A stretch of DNA of 64,000 nucleotides from Lutibacter litoralis (GCF_014646675.1 NZ_BMNS01000001.1:304212-368211), one strand, 5' to 3'. Shown: positions 26,819 to 36,265, counted from the first letter of the stretch. Made by a program: numbers and translations. Notes: generated by a model from the letters alone, not told the origin.

Positions 26819-27428
26819 CTTTTTTATCTTTTTGATTATCTGATTTGTTTAAATATTTACTTAGCCATTCTGGCACTGTTTCTTGATGTTCTTCTGGAAT
26901 TTTCCCATAGTATTTTACAGATGATAAACTATGCACACTTCCGTGGGGCACTTCTTGATGACATTCCCAACATTTACGTGTTGTTCTGTTATCAAAATGG
27001 TCGGTAACAGATGCGCTTAATCTGGCATCGGTAACTTGATCTTGATGGCATCTAATACAGTTGTTTTGCACAACTTCAACACCTGCTTCTTTCATTCTAA
27101 TTACTTCAGGTTCTCCACGAGTAGTAAAAACTGAAGCATGGTATAAACCATCTTTAGCTTTAAAAAGGTATTTTTTGAAAAAATTGTCTTGTGGAACATG
27201 ACAATCGTTACAAGAAGCCCATTCTCTGTGAGAACTATTTTGCCAAGTTGTATACTGTGGTGTCATTACGTGGCAGTTTGCACAAGTTTTAGGGTCATCT
27301 GATAAATACGATACAGCTTTAGACTCAACCATTGCGTACAATGAAAGACCAGAGATAGCACCCAATAAAATAATTACGGGTATTCGCCATTGTTTTGGTG
27401 GAATTAAAAATCGAAATAGTCTTTTCAT
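26811..27428 (-). CDS. nrfH: Cytochrome c nitrite reductase, quinol-oxidising subunit
   Basis: A 205-residue NapC/NirT-family tetraheme protein with one N-terminal membrane helix (about residues 16-34) and heme motifs CANCH (49-53), CNDCH (73-77), CIRCH (124-128) and CWECH (153-157). It oxidises menaquinol and passes electrons to NrfA. It is first in the operon. A 16-bp Crp/Fnr-type palindrome lies about 90 bases upstream of its start. Confidence 0.95.
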   Translation of the reverse strand: MKRLFRFLIPPKQWRIPVIILLGAISGLSLYAMVESKAVSYLSDDPKTCANCHVMTPQYTTWQNSSHREWASCNDCHVPQDNFFKKYLFKAKDGLYHASVFTTRGEPEVIRMKEAGVEVVQNNCIRCHQDQVTDARLSASVTDHFDNRTTRKCWECHQEVPHGSVHSLSSVKYYGKIPEEHQETVPEWLSKYLNKSDNQKDKKDE

Positions 27429-27517
27429 ATAGTTTCTATTAAATTTTATAAAAAGAGTTTAAGATAATCTTATCTCTTATTAATAATGCAAATTTTAGGA
27501 AAAAATTAACGTTAAAC

Positions 27518-27533
27518 TATGATTTAAGTCATA
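27518..27533 (-). promoter_or_regulatory. Crp/Fnr-type operator upstream of nrfHA
   Basis: TATGATTTAAGTCATA is a perfect TATGA-N6-TCATA palindrome, the architecture of Crp/Fnr-family sites. An imperfect -7 box (TAAAATTTG on the minus strand, 27489-27497) would put transcription start near 27483, so the site is centred close to -42, a class II activation position. No regulator gene is in the window. Confidence 0.5.
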
Positions 27534-27579
27534 TTCTTAAAAATTAGTGCACTTAATAACCACTATATAACAAGACTAA

Positions 27580-28617
27580 TTATGGCCCAGGATTGGGTTG
27601 TAATTCTTGAATTTCATCTATTTTATTTAAAATTTCAGTAGAAAGTTCCACGTGAATACTTGAAATATTTTCTTTTAATTGTTCCATTGTAGTGGCTCCA
27701 ATAATATTGGCGGTAACAAATTCACGTTGATTCACAAATGCCAATGCTAATTGGGTTAAAGAAATATTTAGATTTTCGGCTAATTCAGCATACTTTGAAG
27801 TTAAAAAATCGCATTGTACATTACTATATCTATTGTATTGCTTAAATAATTTAATACGAGATTTTTCTGGTAAGTTTCCGTTTAAATATTTACCTGATAA
27901 TACACCAAATGCTAAAGGAGAATATGCTAATAAACCAACATTTTCTCGCATAGCAACTTCTGCTAAATTAATTTCGAACAAACGATTTAACAGCGAATAT
28001 GCATTTTGTATGGTTTTACAACGTGTTAAATTATTGTTGTTACTTTCCGATAAATGGCGCATAACTCCCCAAGAAGTTTCATTTGAAACACCATAATGGC
28101 GAATTTTTCCTGCTTTAACAAAACCGTCTAATGTTTCAATAACTTCTTTAAAGTTATCTTCCCACTTTTCATCTACATTGTGTTTGTAATTTCTTGTTCC
28201 AAAAAAGTTTGTTTTTCGCTCAGGCCAATGTAATTGATACAGATCTATATAATCGGTTTGCAATCTGTTTAGACTTTTAGTCAAAGCATCTTCAATTGCT
28301 TGTTTAGAAAAACCCAAATCTTCTCTTATATATTTAAAAGATTCGTTTGGGCCAGCAACTTTTGATGCAACAATCAAATTTTCTCTTTTTTCATTTTTTA
28401 ACCAAGTTCCAATATAACGCTCTGTACTTCCTTGTGTTTCCTCTTTTGCTGGAACAGAATACATCTCAGCAGTATCAATAAAATTTACACCTTGTTCCAC
28501 AGCATAATTTAATTGTTCATGAGCTTCCTTTTCGGTGTTTTGCTGACCGAAAGTCATAGTTCCTAAACAAATTTTACTAACTTTTATATTTGTGTTTGGT
28601 AAATTAGTGTATTTCAT
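27580..28617 (-). CDS. Aldo/keto reductase (Tas-like)
   Basis: A 345-residue NADPH-dependent (beta/alpha)8 oxidoreductase of the Tas branch. Visible elements are FIDTAEMYSVP with the catalytic Asp and Tyr, the Lys in VASKVAG, the His in QLHWPER, and LLAYSPLAFGVLSGKYL followed by the C-terminal cofactor segment (IIGATTMEQLKENI). It stands alone between nrfH and pgk, with the pgk terminator just upstream. Physiological substrate unknown. Confidence 0.9.
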   Translation of the reverse strand: MKYTNLPNTNIKVSKICLGTMTFGQQNTEKEAHEQLNYAVEQGVNFIDTAEMYSVPAKEETQGSTERYIGTWLKNEKRENLIVASKVAGPNESFKYIREDLGFSKQAIEDALTKSLNRLQTDYIDLYQLHWPERKTNFFGTRNYKHNVDEKWEDNFKEVIETLDGFVKAGKIRHYGVSNETSWGVMRHLSESNNNNLTRCKTIQNAYSLLNRLFEINLAEVAMRENVGLLAYSPLAFGVLSGKYLNGNLPEKSRIKLFKQYNRYSNVQCDFLTSKYAELAENLNISLTQLALAFVNQREFVTANIIGATTMEQLKENISSIHVELSTEILNKIDEIQELQPNPGP

Positions 28618-28718
28618 TTTATAATAGTTGAAAAGTGAAAAAGTTTAAAGGTTGAATGGTAAAAATACCTTCATAATTTTCAATTAATAAGATGTAAATG
28701 TAAAAAAAACAATGCAAT

Positions 28719-28752
28719 AAAAAAACCGCCTCAGGTTTTGAGACGGCTTATA
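28719..28752 (-). terminator. Terminator of pgk
   Basis: On the minus strand an 11-bp stem with two G-T pairs (AAGCCGTCTCA with TGAGGCGGTTT) leads into a seven-base T-run, 48 bases after the pgk stop. Confidence 0.88.
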
Positions 28753-28799
28753 TTTTTTAGTTTAAGGATATATTACCTTATTAACTTTTAAACCTTTAA

Positions 28800-29987
28800 T
28801 TACTTCAATATTGCTTCAATACCTGGTAACGTTTTTCCTTCTAAACTTTCTAACATTGCTCCCCCACCAGTAGAAACATAACTTACTTTATCTGCAAAAC
28901 CAAATTGCTTTACAGCTGCAACAGAATCTCCACCTCCAACAAGTGAGAATGTTCCATTTTTAGTAGCATTTGCAATTGAATTTCCTAAAGCAATTGTTCC
29001 TCCAGCAAAACTTTCCATTTCAAAAACACCTAAAGGTCCGTTCCAAAGAATTGTTTTAGATTGGTTTACAACTTTATCGAATATTTCTCTAGATTTTGGC
29101 CCAGCATCTACACCTTCCCAACCATCAGGAATATTGTTAATATCACAAATTTGTGTGTTTGCATCGTTGCTAAAATCGTCAGCAGCAATTACATCAACAG
29201 GAATATGAACTTGTACACCTTTTGCTTTTGCTTTTGCTAAAATTTCAAGTGCCAATTCTTGTTTGTCATCTTCACAAATAGACTTTCCAATTTTTCCACC
29301 TTGCGCTTTAATAAAAGTAAAACTCATACCTCCACCAATAATTAAATGGTCAACTTTGTCTAAAATATTTTCAATAACTGTTATTTTTGAAGATACTTTT
29401 GCTCCTCCTAAAATAGCTAAAACAGGTTTTTCACCCTCTTCTAGTATTTTTTTAAGACTTACAATTTCTTGCGCTAATAAAGCTCCAAAACATTTACTTT
29501 CTGGAAAAAATTGAGCAATTATTGTTGTTGAAGCATGCGCTCTGTGTGCGGTTCCAAAAGCATCGTTTACATATACATCTCCTAATTTAGAAAGTTGTTT
29601 TGCAAAATTAACATCTCCAGATTTTTCTTCATCGTGAAAACGTAAGTTTTCTAGCAACAAAACTTCTCCCATATTTAGATCTTCAGCAGCTTTTTCAGCA
29701 ACTTCACCAACACAATTTGAAGCAAATTTAACGTTAACTCCAATAATTTCAGAAACTTTATCCATAATATGCTTCAAAGAAAATTTTTCTTGAGCACCTT
29801 TTGGACGACCTAAATGCGACATTAGAACTACTGCCCCACCATCTTCTAAAATTTTTATAATTGTTGGTTTTGCAGCTTCAATTCTTGTTACATCAGTCAC
29901 ATTAAAATTTTCATCTAATGGCACGTTAAAGTCAACACGTATTAACGCTTTTTTTCCTTCAAAATTAATATCTTGTATTGTTTTCAT
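28800..29987 (-). CDS. pgk: Phosphoglycerate kinase
   Basis: Glycolytic enzyme interconverting 1,3-bisphosphoglycerate and 3-phosphoglycerate with ATP. The 395-residue length is standard. Signatures are the substrate-binding RVDFNVPLD and SHLGRPKG segments at the N-terminus, LLENLRFH, the hinge, and the nucleotide-binding [13 protein letters not shown] near the end. The ATG at 29987 is chosen because a -7 box lies just upstream and overlaps the further in-frame start at 30008. Confidence 0.97.
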   Translation of the reverse strand: MKTIQDINFEGKKALIRVDFNVPLDENFNVTDVTRIEAAKPTIIKILEDGGAVVLMSHLGRPKGAQEKFSLKHIMDKVSEIIGVNVKFASNCVGEVAEKAAEDLNMGEVLLLENLRFHDEEKSGDVNFAKQLSKLGDVYVNDAFGTAHRAHASTTIIAQFFPESKCFGALLAQEIVSLKKILEEGEKPVLAILGGAKVSSKITVIENILDKVDHLIIGGGMSFTFIKAQGGKIGKSICEDDKQELALEILAKAKAKGVQVHIPVDVIAADDFSNDANTQICDINNIPDGWEGVDAGPKSREIFDKVVNQSKTILWNGPLGVFEMESFAGGTIALGNSIANATKNGTFSLVGGGDSVAAVKQFGFADKVSYVSTGGGAMLESLEGKTLPGIEAILK

Positions 29988-30007
29988 TTTTAAATGTATT
30001 TGTTGCA

Positions 30008-30015
30008 CAAATATA
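30008..30015 (-). promoter_or_regulatory. -7 box of the pgk promoter
   Basis: On the minus strand TATATTTG is a perfect -7 match, placing the transcript start near 30001 and deciding the pgk start codon. The divergent holB gene begins about 110 bases away. Confidence 0.65.
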
Positions 30016-30122
30016 ACTCAAATTAGCCTAAATGGAAGACTTTTTTACGAAAGCGATTTCATTTTTAGTTATTTAAAAACGAAACGATTTAAAAATTAAA
30101 AAAAAGTTTTACTTTCGCCTTA

Positions 30123-31265
30123 ATGAATTTTTCGGAAATATTAGGTCAAGAGCATTTAAAAAACCATTTGATAAAATCTACAGACAATTGTAGGGTTTCT
30201 CATGCGCAGTTGTTTATTGGAAAAGAAGGTGCTGGTGTATTACCAATGGCAATTGCCTATGCACAATACATTTTAGTTTCTAATAGCAGTAATCCAGAAA
30301 TGGCCGCTGTTAAATGTGAAAAATTAATGCATCCTGATTTACATTTTGCATTTCCAGTTGCAACTAATGAAAACATTAAAAGCAAACCGATAAGTAATGA
30401 TTTTTTAGAAGAATGGCGCGATTTTGTTAAAAACAAACCTTATGGAAATTTATTTGAATGGTTGCAATCTATTGGCGTTGAAAATAAACAAGGTCAAATA
30501 GGTGTTGACGAAGCAGAACAAATTGTAAAATCATTAAAACTAAAAAGTTACGAAGGAGGTTTTAAAATAATGATTATATGGATGGCAGAAAAAATGAACA
30601 ATGCTGCATCTAACAAATTATTAAAATTATTAGAAGAACCGCCAGAGAAAACAGTATTTTTATTGGTAGCTGAAGATGAACAACAACTAATTACAACTAT
30701 AAAATCTCGTTGTCAAATACTACATTTTCCATTATTATCTAACGAAGTTATTGAAAAAGGACTTATAGAAAAAGAGGGAACCGACCCACCTATTGCAGCA
30801 CAAATTGCACATCAAGCAGATGGAAATTTTAATAAAGCTCTACACTTATTGCACAATGATAATGCGGATGAACAATTTGAACAATGGTTTATTACATGGA
30901 TTAGAGTTGCATTTAAAGCAAAAGGAAACGCTGCCGTAATACAGAATTTAATTAGTTGGAGCGAAACTATTGCAAAAAGCGGAAGGGAAACTCAAAAGCG
31001 ATTTTTAAAATACTGTTTACAGTTTTTTAGACAGGCTATGTTGTTAAATTATAGTGCAGATTCTTTAGTTTTTATAGAACCAAAAACTCCAGGTTTTAAG
31101 TTAGATAATTTTGCACCGTTTATACATAGTGGTAATATTTTAGAAATAACAAAAGAATTAAATGATGCCATTTATCATATTGAACGTAATGGAAATCCTA
31201 AAATAATTCTGTTAGATTTATCAATAAAATTAACACGACTTTTGCATACTAAAGAAACCACTTAA
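30123..31265 (+). CDS. holB: DNA polymerase III subunit delta'
   Basis: A 380-residue AAA+ clamp-loader subunit. The N-terminus LGQEHLKNHLIKS and SHAQLFIGKEGAG give the nucleotide-binding region, which lacks a GKT motif, as expected for the non-catalytic delta' subunit. EKMNNAASNKLLKLLEEPP and the arginine-finger SRC motif (IKSRCQILHF) follow. It is transcribed divergently from pgk and starts a run with the DoxX and tudor-like genes. Confidence 0.93.
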   Translation: MNFSEILGQEHLKNHLIKSTDNCRVSHAQLFIGKEGAGVLPMAIAYAQYILVSNSSNPEMAAVKCEKLMHPDLHFAFPVATNENIKSKPISNDFLEEWRDFVKNKPYGNLFEWLQSIGVENKQGQIGVDEAEQIVKSLKLKSYEGGFKIMIIWMAEKMNNAASNKLLKLLEEPPEKTVFLLVAEDEQQLITTIKSRCQILHFPLLSNEVIEKGLIEKEGTDPPIAAQIAHQADGNFNKALHLLHNDNADEQFEQWFITWIRVAFKAKGNAAVIQNLISWSETIAKSGRETQKRFLKYCLQFFRQAMLLNYSADSLVFIEPKTPGFKLDNFAPFIHSGNILEITKELNDAIYHIERNGNPKIILLDLSIKLTRLLHTKETT

Positions 31266-31267
31266 TT

Positions 31268-31663
31268 ATGTCTATTTTTAATAATAATTCAGCTGAAACT
31301 TTACTGTTATTATTTTTTATAATAACTTATTTTTTATCTGTAATTGAAAAAATAGCAGATTGGAAAAACACCTTAGCTTATTATACAGATCATTTTAAAA
31401 ATACCATACTTCTTAAAATGATTCCACTATTATTGGTTCAGGTTTTAATTTTTGAAATTGCTGCATTAATTTTATTAAGTTTAGGTCTCTATTTTCTAGT
31501 TTCAGAAAACTCACTTTCTATCGCTAAAATAGGATTGGAAATTTCTGCTCTTACCTTATTACAATTTTTGGTAGGACAACGATTGGCTAAAGATTATCCT
31601 GGAGCAATGAACATTGCAGTATACTTTATTTTAAACATTATTGGAATTTATTTATTAACTTAA
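31268..31663 (+). CDS. DoxX family membrane protein
   Basis: A 131-residue protein with four hydrophobic helices and the DoxX-like pattern ITYFLSVIEKIADWKNTLAYY. The gap to holB is two bases, so the genes are cotranscribed. DoxX-family proteins are quinone- or redox-associated membrane proteins of mostly unknown function; I cannot say more from the sequence. Confidence 0.72.
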   Translation: MSIFNNNSAETLLLLFFIITYFLSVIEKIADWKNTLAYYTDHFKNTILLKMIPLLLVQVLIFEIAALILLSLGLYFLVSENSLSIAKIGLEISALTLLQFLVGQRLAKDYPGAMNIAVYFILNIIGIYLLT

Positions 31664-31673
31664 AATATTGATT

Positions 31674-32198
31674 ATGAAATTATTAGGAATAGGTTCTCGT
31701 ATTAAACACGCCGAATTTGGTTTGGGTGTAGTTACCAATGTAACCTCAAAACATTATTGGGTTACTTTTATTGAAAACGGATTAGAAACGATTGATTTAG
31801 ATAGTGATTTTGAAGTTATTGAAGCTGTTGAAGATGAAGTTGATACTATTAGTTTTTACGAAGTAGAAACTACCCTTAAAAATATGCTTAAACAATGGTC
31901 TGATATTTCTGAAATTATTCCGATTGGAGATCGTTGGAAAGGCGGAAAAATAATACTTGAACCAAAAGACACTACTCTAGCAAGTAAAGAAATTCCAATT
32001 GATACCTTTTTTCATAAAATTGTTATGGTTAGAGATCGAATTAGAGTTATGGAACAAAAAATAAATTCGAGCAGTTTAGAAGATCAAGACAAGGTAGATT
32101 TACAACAATATATTACTCGTATTTATGGAAGTTTAACCACGTTTAATGTGTTGTTTAAAATAAAAGAACAGCAGTTTTCAGGAGCTAAAAGTAAGTAA
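31674..32198 (+). CDS. Conserved protein with N-terminal tudor-like domain
   Basis: A 174-residue cytoplasmic protein. The first 50 residues (IGSRIKHAEFGLGVVTNV, then HYWVTFIENGLETIDL) resemble the small tudor-like barrel found at the C-terminus of UvrD/PcrA helicases (the GxxVxHxxFGxGxV pattern). The remainder is helical and charged. An in-frame TTG at 31668 is less likely as start. It is the last of the holB run. No enzymatic motif is seen. Confidence 0.7.
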   Translation: MKLLGIGSRIKHAEFGLGVVTNVTSKHYWVTFIENGLETIDLDSDFEVIEAVEDEVDTISFYEVETTLKNMLKQWSDISEIIPIGDRWKGGKIILEPKDTTLASKEIPIDTFFHKIVMVRDRIRVMEQKINSSSLEDQDKVDLQQYITRIYGSLTTFNVLFKIKEQQFSGAKSK

Positions 32199-32225
32199 AA
32201 GGCCAGTATTAATACTACTAAAAAC

Positions 32226-32258
32226 AAAAGCCTTTAATGTACATTAAAGGCTTTTATT
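32226..32258 (+). terminator. Bidirectional terminator between convergent genes
   Basis: A 30-base perfect palindrome (arms AAAAGCCTTTAATGT and complement) between the tudor-like gene and the convergent OmpH gene, with T-runs at both ends, so it can serve both transcription units. Confidence 0.88.
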
Positions 32259-32283
32259 TATTTGATTATCAATATTTTAAATG

Positions 32284-32793
32284 TTATTCTTTAGCAAAAT
32301 CTTCATTTAATAATTCTAAAATAGCACTTGTAACATTTAAATTGTCATCTCCATACATTACTGTTCCATTTCCTGAGGTTCCTAAAACCAAATTTAAACC
32401 ATTAGCTTTAGAGTAAACTGACACAAAACTATCTACCTTTTTTGTAATCGCTTCGCTTAATAGCTGATTTTCTTGCTGTAAAGCTTGAGTTGCTTGTTGC
32501 TGTCTTCCTTGTAGAATTTGTTGTTCCTGTTGTAATGCTTGCTCAGTTTGTGCTCTTTTAGAAGCAGACATCTTTTGAGCATTCTGGTAATATTCTTGTA
32601 CTTTTGTTTGAAATGGTGCAGAAATACTATCCAATTCTTTTGCCATTACCTCTTGTTTTTCCTTTAAGGTCTCTTCTAAAGCTTTTGTTCCGTCATAATC
32701 TTTCATTAAATCCTCAACATTAATGTAAGCAATTTTTGTTTGGTTACAAGATGCGAATACAAGTACGAAAGCAACTAATAGTAATTTTTTCAT
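32284..32793 (-). CDS. OmpH/Skp family periplasmic chaperone-like lipoprotein
   Basis: A 169-residue protein with a lipoprotein signal (MKKLLLVAFVLVFASC, lipid attachment at C16), a start IAYINVEDLMKDYDG characteristic of OmpH/Skp, then a long Gln/Glu-rich coiled coil (about residues 40-125), and a C-terminal LGTSGNGTVMYGDDNLNVT segment that closes the Skp body. Skp-type trimers hold outer-membrane proteins in the periplasm. This one would be membrane anchored. It is a single gene. Confidence 0.85.
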   Translation of the reverse strand: MKKLLLVAFVLVFASCNQTKIAYINVEDLMKDYDGTKALEETLKEKQEVMAKELDSISAPFQTKVQEYYQNAQKMSASKRAQTEQALQQEQQILQGRQQQATQALQQENQLLSEAITKKVDSFVSVYSKANGLNLVLGTSGNGTVMYGDDNLNVTSAILELLNEDFAKE

Positions 32794-33034
32794 GTCTTTT
32801 AAGTTTGTTGTTTTAAATTCTGCTTGATTTTAAATTGCTGCGAATATATAAACAAAATACATAGTCTATAATAAAAATTCTAACTATTTGAAATATTTAT
32901 ACTACTACTATGTAGTATAATTAAATTTTATTAAAAATAAGATTCGTAGCTTTAAAATACAGGCTTTTTAAGATTTTTTAAAACAATAATAGTTTAGTCA
33001 ATCGAAAAGCCGTTAGAGGCGCTTAAAATCGGTT

Positions 33035-33895
33035 TTAGCCGTTTTTTATGATGTAAATTAAGGAAGAATACTCTTTGGAGGCCATTGCTTTTAAATTTGA
33101 CTTTAAACCAACATAAAAGGCTTTTAAAAAATTAGAATTAGATGTTTTGTATTTCTCACTTAATAACGAAACATAAAACGAATCAAATTTCATTGGAAGC
33201 ATTATTTCAACATGCATATGTTCATTTTTAAAAAGCTTTTGAATGGCAGTTTTTGAAAAATGCCATAAATGTCTTGGAACATCAAACGCTGCCCAAAACT
33301 GTTTGTAATACAAAGCGTCATAACTTTTAAAATTTGGAACAGCAACAACCAAAACTCCTTTTGGCTTTAATAAGGATTTTAATTTTGAAATATATGTTTC
33401 TAAGTTCGGCACATGTTCTAATACATGCCATAATGTTATAACGTCAAATTTTTCAGATTCTAATTCATTTATATTAGTAAAGATTGCAGCAACATCATTC
33501 TTGTTTACTTTTGATTCAGCTAATTTTCTTGCATTCTTATTTGGCTCTACTCCTTCAACTTTCCAACCATTATTTTTACAAATTGCTAAAAAATCTCCTG
33601 TACCACATCCAATATCTAATAAAGTTTTTTCTGAAGTTTTAAAAGAATTAATAAGCTCTAATTTTTTATTTAGAGCATACCTTTTTACAATTTGATACAA
33701 TTTATCTACAATAGATTTTTTAGCATCTGTATGTGAAATATAATCTAAACTTTCATAATACATGTCTAATTCATCCCCTTCTGGTTGTGGAAAAGTTTCT
33801 AACATATCGTATTCAACATTATATAATAAATCAAATTTCTTGTTTGAAACGGTATAATCTATACAACTTAAATAAGGTCTTTTTTTTGAATTCAT
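33035..33895 (-). CDS. Class I SAM-dependent methyltransferase
   Basis: A 286-residue protein with motif I LLDIGCGTGDFLAICKNNG, an acidic VEGVEPN segment, and the FDVITLWHVLEHVPN post-I motif of the Methyltransf_11/23 group (the LEH motif occurs in UbiE/UbiG-like and sugar methyltransferases). The ATG at 33895 is chosen over an in-frame TTG at 33916. It lies directly downstream of mnmG, with a parS-like palindrome in the gap. The substrate is unknown. Confidence 0.85.
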   Translation of the reverse strand: MNSKKRPYLSCIDYTVSNKKFDLLYNVEYDMLETFPQPEGDELDMYYESLDYISHTDAKKSIVDKLYQIVKRYALNKKLELINSFKTSEKTLLDIGCGTGDFLAICKNNGWKVEGVEPNKNARKLAESKVNKNDVAAIFTNINELESEKFDVITLWHVLEHVPNLETYISKLKSLLKPKGVLVVAVPNFKSYDALYYKQFWAAFDVPRHLWHFSKTAIQKLFKNEHMHVEIMLPMKFDSFYVSLLSEKYKTSNSNFLKAFYVGLKSNLKAMASKEYSSLIYIIKNG

Positions 33896-33923
33896 TCTAA
33901 ATCTTTCAGTAATCAAGTAACAC

Positions 33924-33937
33924 GTTCCACGTGGAAC
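33924..33937. promoter_or_regulatory. Candidate parS site
   Basis: GTTCCACGTGGAAC is a perfect 14-bp palindrome that differs from the classic parS core GTTTCACGTGAAAC only at the symmetric N positions. It lies in the gap between mnmG and the methyltransferase gene. A second identical copy lies at the other end of mnmG. ParB binds such sites to segregate the origin region. Confidence 0.75.
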
Positions 33938-33946
33938 ATTAAAAAA

Positions 33947-35818
33947 TTATCTTCCCATATAAACTAATAAAACAGAAACATCACTAGGAGAAACACCACT
34001 TATTCTAGTCGCTTGAGAAATGGTAACAGGTTTAATTTTGGTCAATTTCTGACATGCTTCAATTGATAAAGATTTAACCTTAGAATAATCGAAATTAGAA
34101 GGAATTGAAACGTTCTCTAGCCTATTTAATTTATCTGCTTGGTTCTTTTCTTTTTCAATATAACCAGCATATTTCACATGAACTTCCGTCTGTTCAATAA
34201 TTTCATTATCAATATTATTTTCTAATATAAATACTGCAACATCTGGTATTTGTTGAAGGTCATGAAAATCCAATTGTGGTCTCGCGGCAATTTTAAACAT
34301 CTTCATAGATTGAGTAATTGGCGCAGTTTTATTAGCTTCTAAAATAGGATTTATTACTTCAGGTTTAATACTTGTTTCAATTAAAAATTTCACAAATAAA
34401 TCTGTCTTTTTTTGTTTTTCAATTACTCTAGTTAAACGTTCTTTTGAAGCTAAACCTAAATCAAAAGATAACGGGGTTAAACGTAAATCCGCATTATCCT
34501 GCCTCAATAAAGTTCTATATTCGGCTCTAGAAGTAAACATTCTATAAGGCTCTTCAGTACCTTTTGTAATTAAATCGTCAATTAAAACTCCAATATAAGC
34601 TTCATTCCTTTTTAATATAAAAGGCGCTCTATCCTGTACATTTAACGCTGCATTTATACCAGCCATTAAACCTTGAGCCGCAGCTTCTTCATAACCTGTC
34701 GTTCCATTAATTTGACCTGCAAAATAAAGATTCTTAATTAACTTTGTTTCTAAAGTATGTTTCAATTGTGTTGGAGGAAAAAAGTCGTACTCAATTGCAT
34801 ATCCATATCTGAAAAATTTCACATTCTCAAAACCCGCAACTTTACGCAAGGCTTTATCTTGAATATCCTCTGGTAAGGAAGTTGAAAAACCATTAACATA
34901 TACTTCGACTGTATTCCACCCTTCTGGCTCAACAAATAATTGATGACGTTCTTTCGTTGCGAATCTGTCAATTTTATCTTCAATTGAAGGACAATATCTT
35001 GGACCTATACTTTGTATTCTTCCATTAAACATTGGCGAACGATCAAAGCCAGTTCTTAATAAATCATGCACTTCTTTTGAAGTATAACTCATATAACAAG
35101 AACGTTGTTTTTGTAACGGTTTTGTTGAAGATAAGTAAGAAAATTTCTCTGGACTTTCATCACCAGGCTGCTCAATCATTTTAGAATAATCTAAAGACCT
35201 TCCATCAACCCGAGGAGGTGTACCAGTTTTCATTCTACCAGCTTCAAAACCTACTTTAACTAAATCTTCCGTTATACCAATTGAAGCACTTTCACCTGCT
35301 CTACCACCACCAAAAGTTTTATCACCAATATGTATTAAACCATTTAAAAATGTTCCTGCTGTTATAATTACAGTTTTAGACTTTATTGAAATTCCTAAAG
35401 CAGTTTTAACACCAACAATTTTACCTTCTTCAATAATCAAGCCTTTTACCATATCCTGAAAAAAATCAACTTTTTCAGTTTGCTCTAACATATTTCTCCA
35501 AGTTTCAGCAAAACGCATCCGATCGCTTTGGGCTCTTGGACTCCACATTGCAGGACCTTTAGATTTATTCAACATTTTAAACTGAATTGCAGTTTCATCA
35601 GTTACAATACCACTATAACCACCCAAAGCATCTATCTCACGAACAATTTGTCCTTTAGCAATTCCACCCATTGCCGGGTTACAACTCATTTGCGCGATAT
35701 TCTGCAAACTCATCGTAATTAATAAAGTATGCGCACCCATATTTGCAGCAGCAGCAGCAGCTTCTCCTCCAGCGTGACCACCTCCCACTACTATAACATC
35801 ATATTCCGTATTAAACAT
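33947..35818 (-). CDS. mnmG: tRNA uridine-5-carboxymethylaminomethyl synthesis enzyme MnmG
   Basis: With MnmE it modifies the wobble uridine of several tRNAs, using FAD and methylene-tetrahydrofolate. The 623-residue protein has the FAD-binding VIVVGGGHAGGEAA at the N-terminus, SCNPAMGGIAKG, the GTPPRVDGRS motif, YCPSIEDKI and GQINGTTGYEEAAAQG. The ATG at 35818 is preferred; the GTG at 35839 lies inside a parS palindrome. ybeY and a DUF4175 gene lie upstream. Complete, no visible defects. Confidence 0.97.
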   Translation of the reverse strand: MFNTEYDVIVVGGGHAGGEAAAAAANMGAHTLLITMSLQNIAQMSCNPAMGGIAKGQIVREIDALGGYSGIVTDETAIQFKMLNKSKGPAMWSPRAQSDRMRFAETWRNMLEQTEKVDFFQDMVKGLIIEEGKIVGVKTALGISIKSKTVIITAGTFLNGLIHIGDKTFGGGRAGESASIGITEDLVKVGFEAGRMKTGTPPRVDGRSLDYSKMIEQPGDESPEKFSYLSSTKPLQKQRSCYMSYTSKEVHDLLRTGFDRSPMFNGRIQSIGPRYCPSIEDKIDRFATKERHQLFVEPEGWNTVEVYVNGFSTSLPEDIQDKALRKVAGFENVKFFRYGYAIEYDFFPPTQLKHTLETKLIKNLYFAGQINGTTGYEEAAAQGLMAGINAALNVQDRAPFILKRNEAYIGVLIDDLITKGTEEPYRMFTSRAEYRTLLRQDNADLRLTPLSFDLGLASKERLTRVIEKQKKTDLFVKFLIETSIKPEVINPILEANKTAPITQSMKMFKIAARPQLDFHDLQQIPDVAVFILENNIDNEIIEQTEVHVKYAGYIEKEKNQADKLNRLENVSIPSNFDYSKVKSLSIEACQKLTKIKPVTISQATRISGVSPSDVSVLLVYMGR

Positions 35819-35832
35819 AAGTTTTGAATTTT

Positions 35833-35846
35833 GTTCCACGTGGAAC
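35833..35846. promoter_or_regulatory. Candidate parS site
   Basis: A second perfect GTTCCACGTGGAAC palindrome in the short gap between ybeY and mnmG, 1.9 kb from the first. Two copies bracketing mnmG, a gene often found near the replication origin, are unlikely by chance. Confidence 0.75.
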
Positions 35847-35851
35847 GTTAT

Positions 35852-36265
35852 TTATGAATTTAATAAACTCAAACATTTATCTTCTTCAAATCGCATTTTT
35901 TGCTTCTCCTCTTCAGATTTATCTTTAAAGCCCAAACAGTGTAAAATACCGTGAATTAATACTCTATTTAATTCATTATCAATGTTTTGATTAAAATTTT
36001 GTGCATTTTCCTGCACTCTTTCTACTGAAATAAAAATATCAGCACTAATAAGCTTCCCTAAAGTGTAATCAAAACTAATAACATCAGTAAATGTATCGTG
36101 TTTTAAAAATTCAACGTTCAATTTATGAAGATATTCATCATCACATAAAATGTAACTAATTTCTCCTTCAATAAAACCATAACTTTTAATACAAGCTATA
36201 ATCCAGCTTTGCACTGCAGCTTCGTTCTCTAATTTAAACGCTGTTTCATAATTAAATTGAATCAT
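35852..36265 (-). CDS. ybeY: Endoribonuclease YbeY (rRNA maturation)
   Basis: A 137-residue UPF0054 metalloenzyme for 16S rRNA 3'-end maturation. The core is DVISFDYT and HGILHCLGFKDKSEEE. The two first His ligands are present, but the third His of the usual HGxLHLxGYDH motif is replaced by Lys/Asp, a substitution I associate with Bacteroidota homologues. The ATG at 36265 is chosen over a TTG at 36274 and overlaps the end of the DUF4175 gene by 14 bases, so translation is probably coupled. Confidence 0.9.
   Translation of the reverse strand: MIQFNYETAFKLENEAAVQSWIIACIKSYGFIEGEISYILCDDEYLHKLNVEFLKHDTFTDVISFDYTLGKLISADIFISVERVQENAQNFNQNIDNELNRVLIHGILHCLGFKDKSEEEKQKMRFEEDKCLSLLNS

Noticed and set aside
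27646-27660. parS-like GTTCCACGTGAATAC inside the aldo/keto reductase gene
   Set aside because: Only one half of the palindrome matches and it is within codons; unlike the two perfect sites near mnmG.
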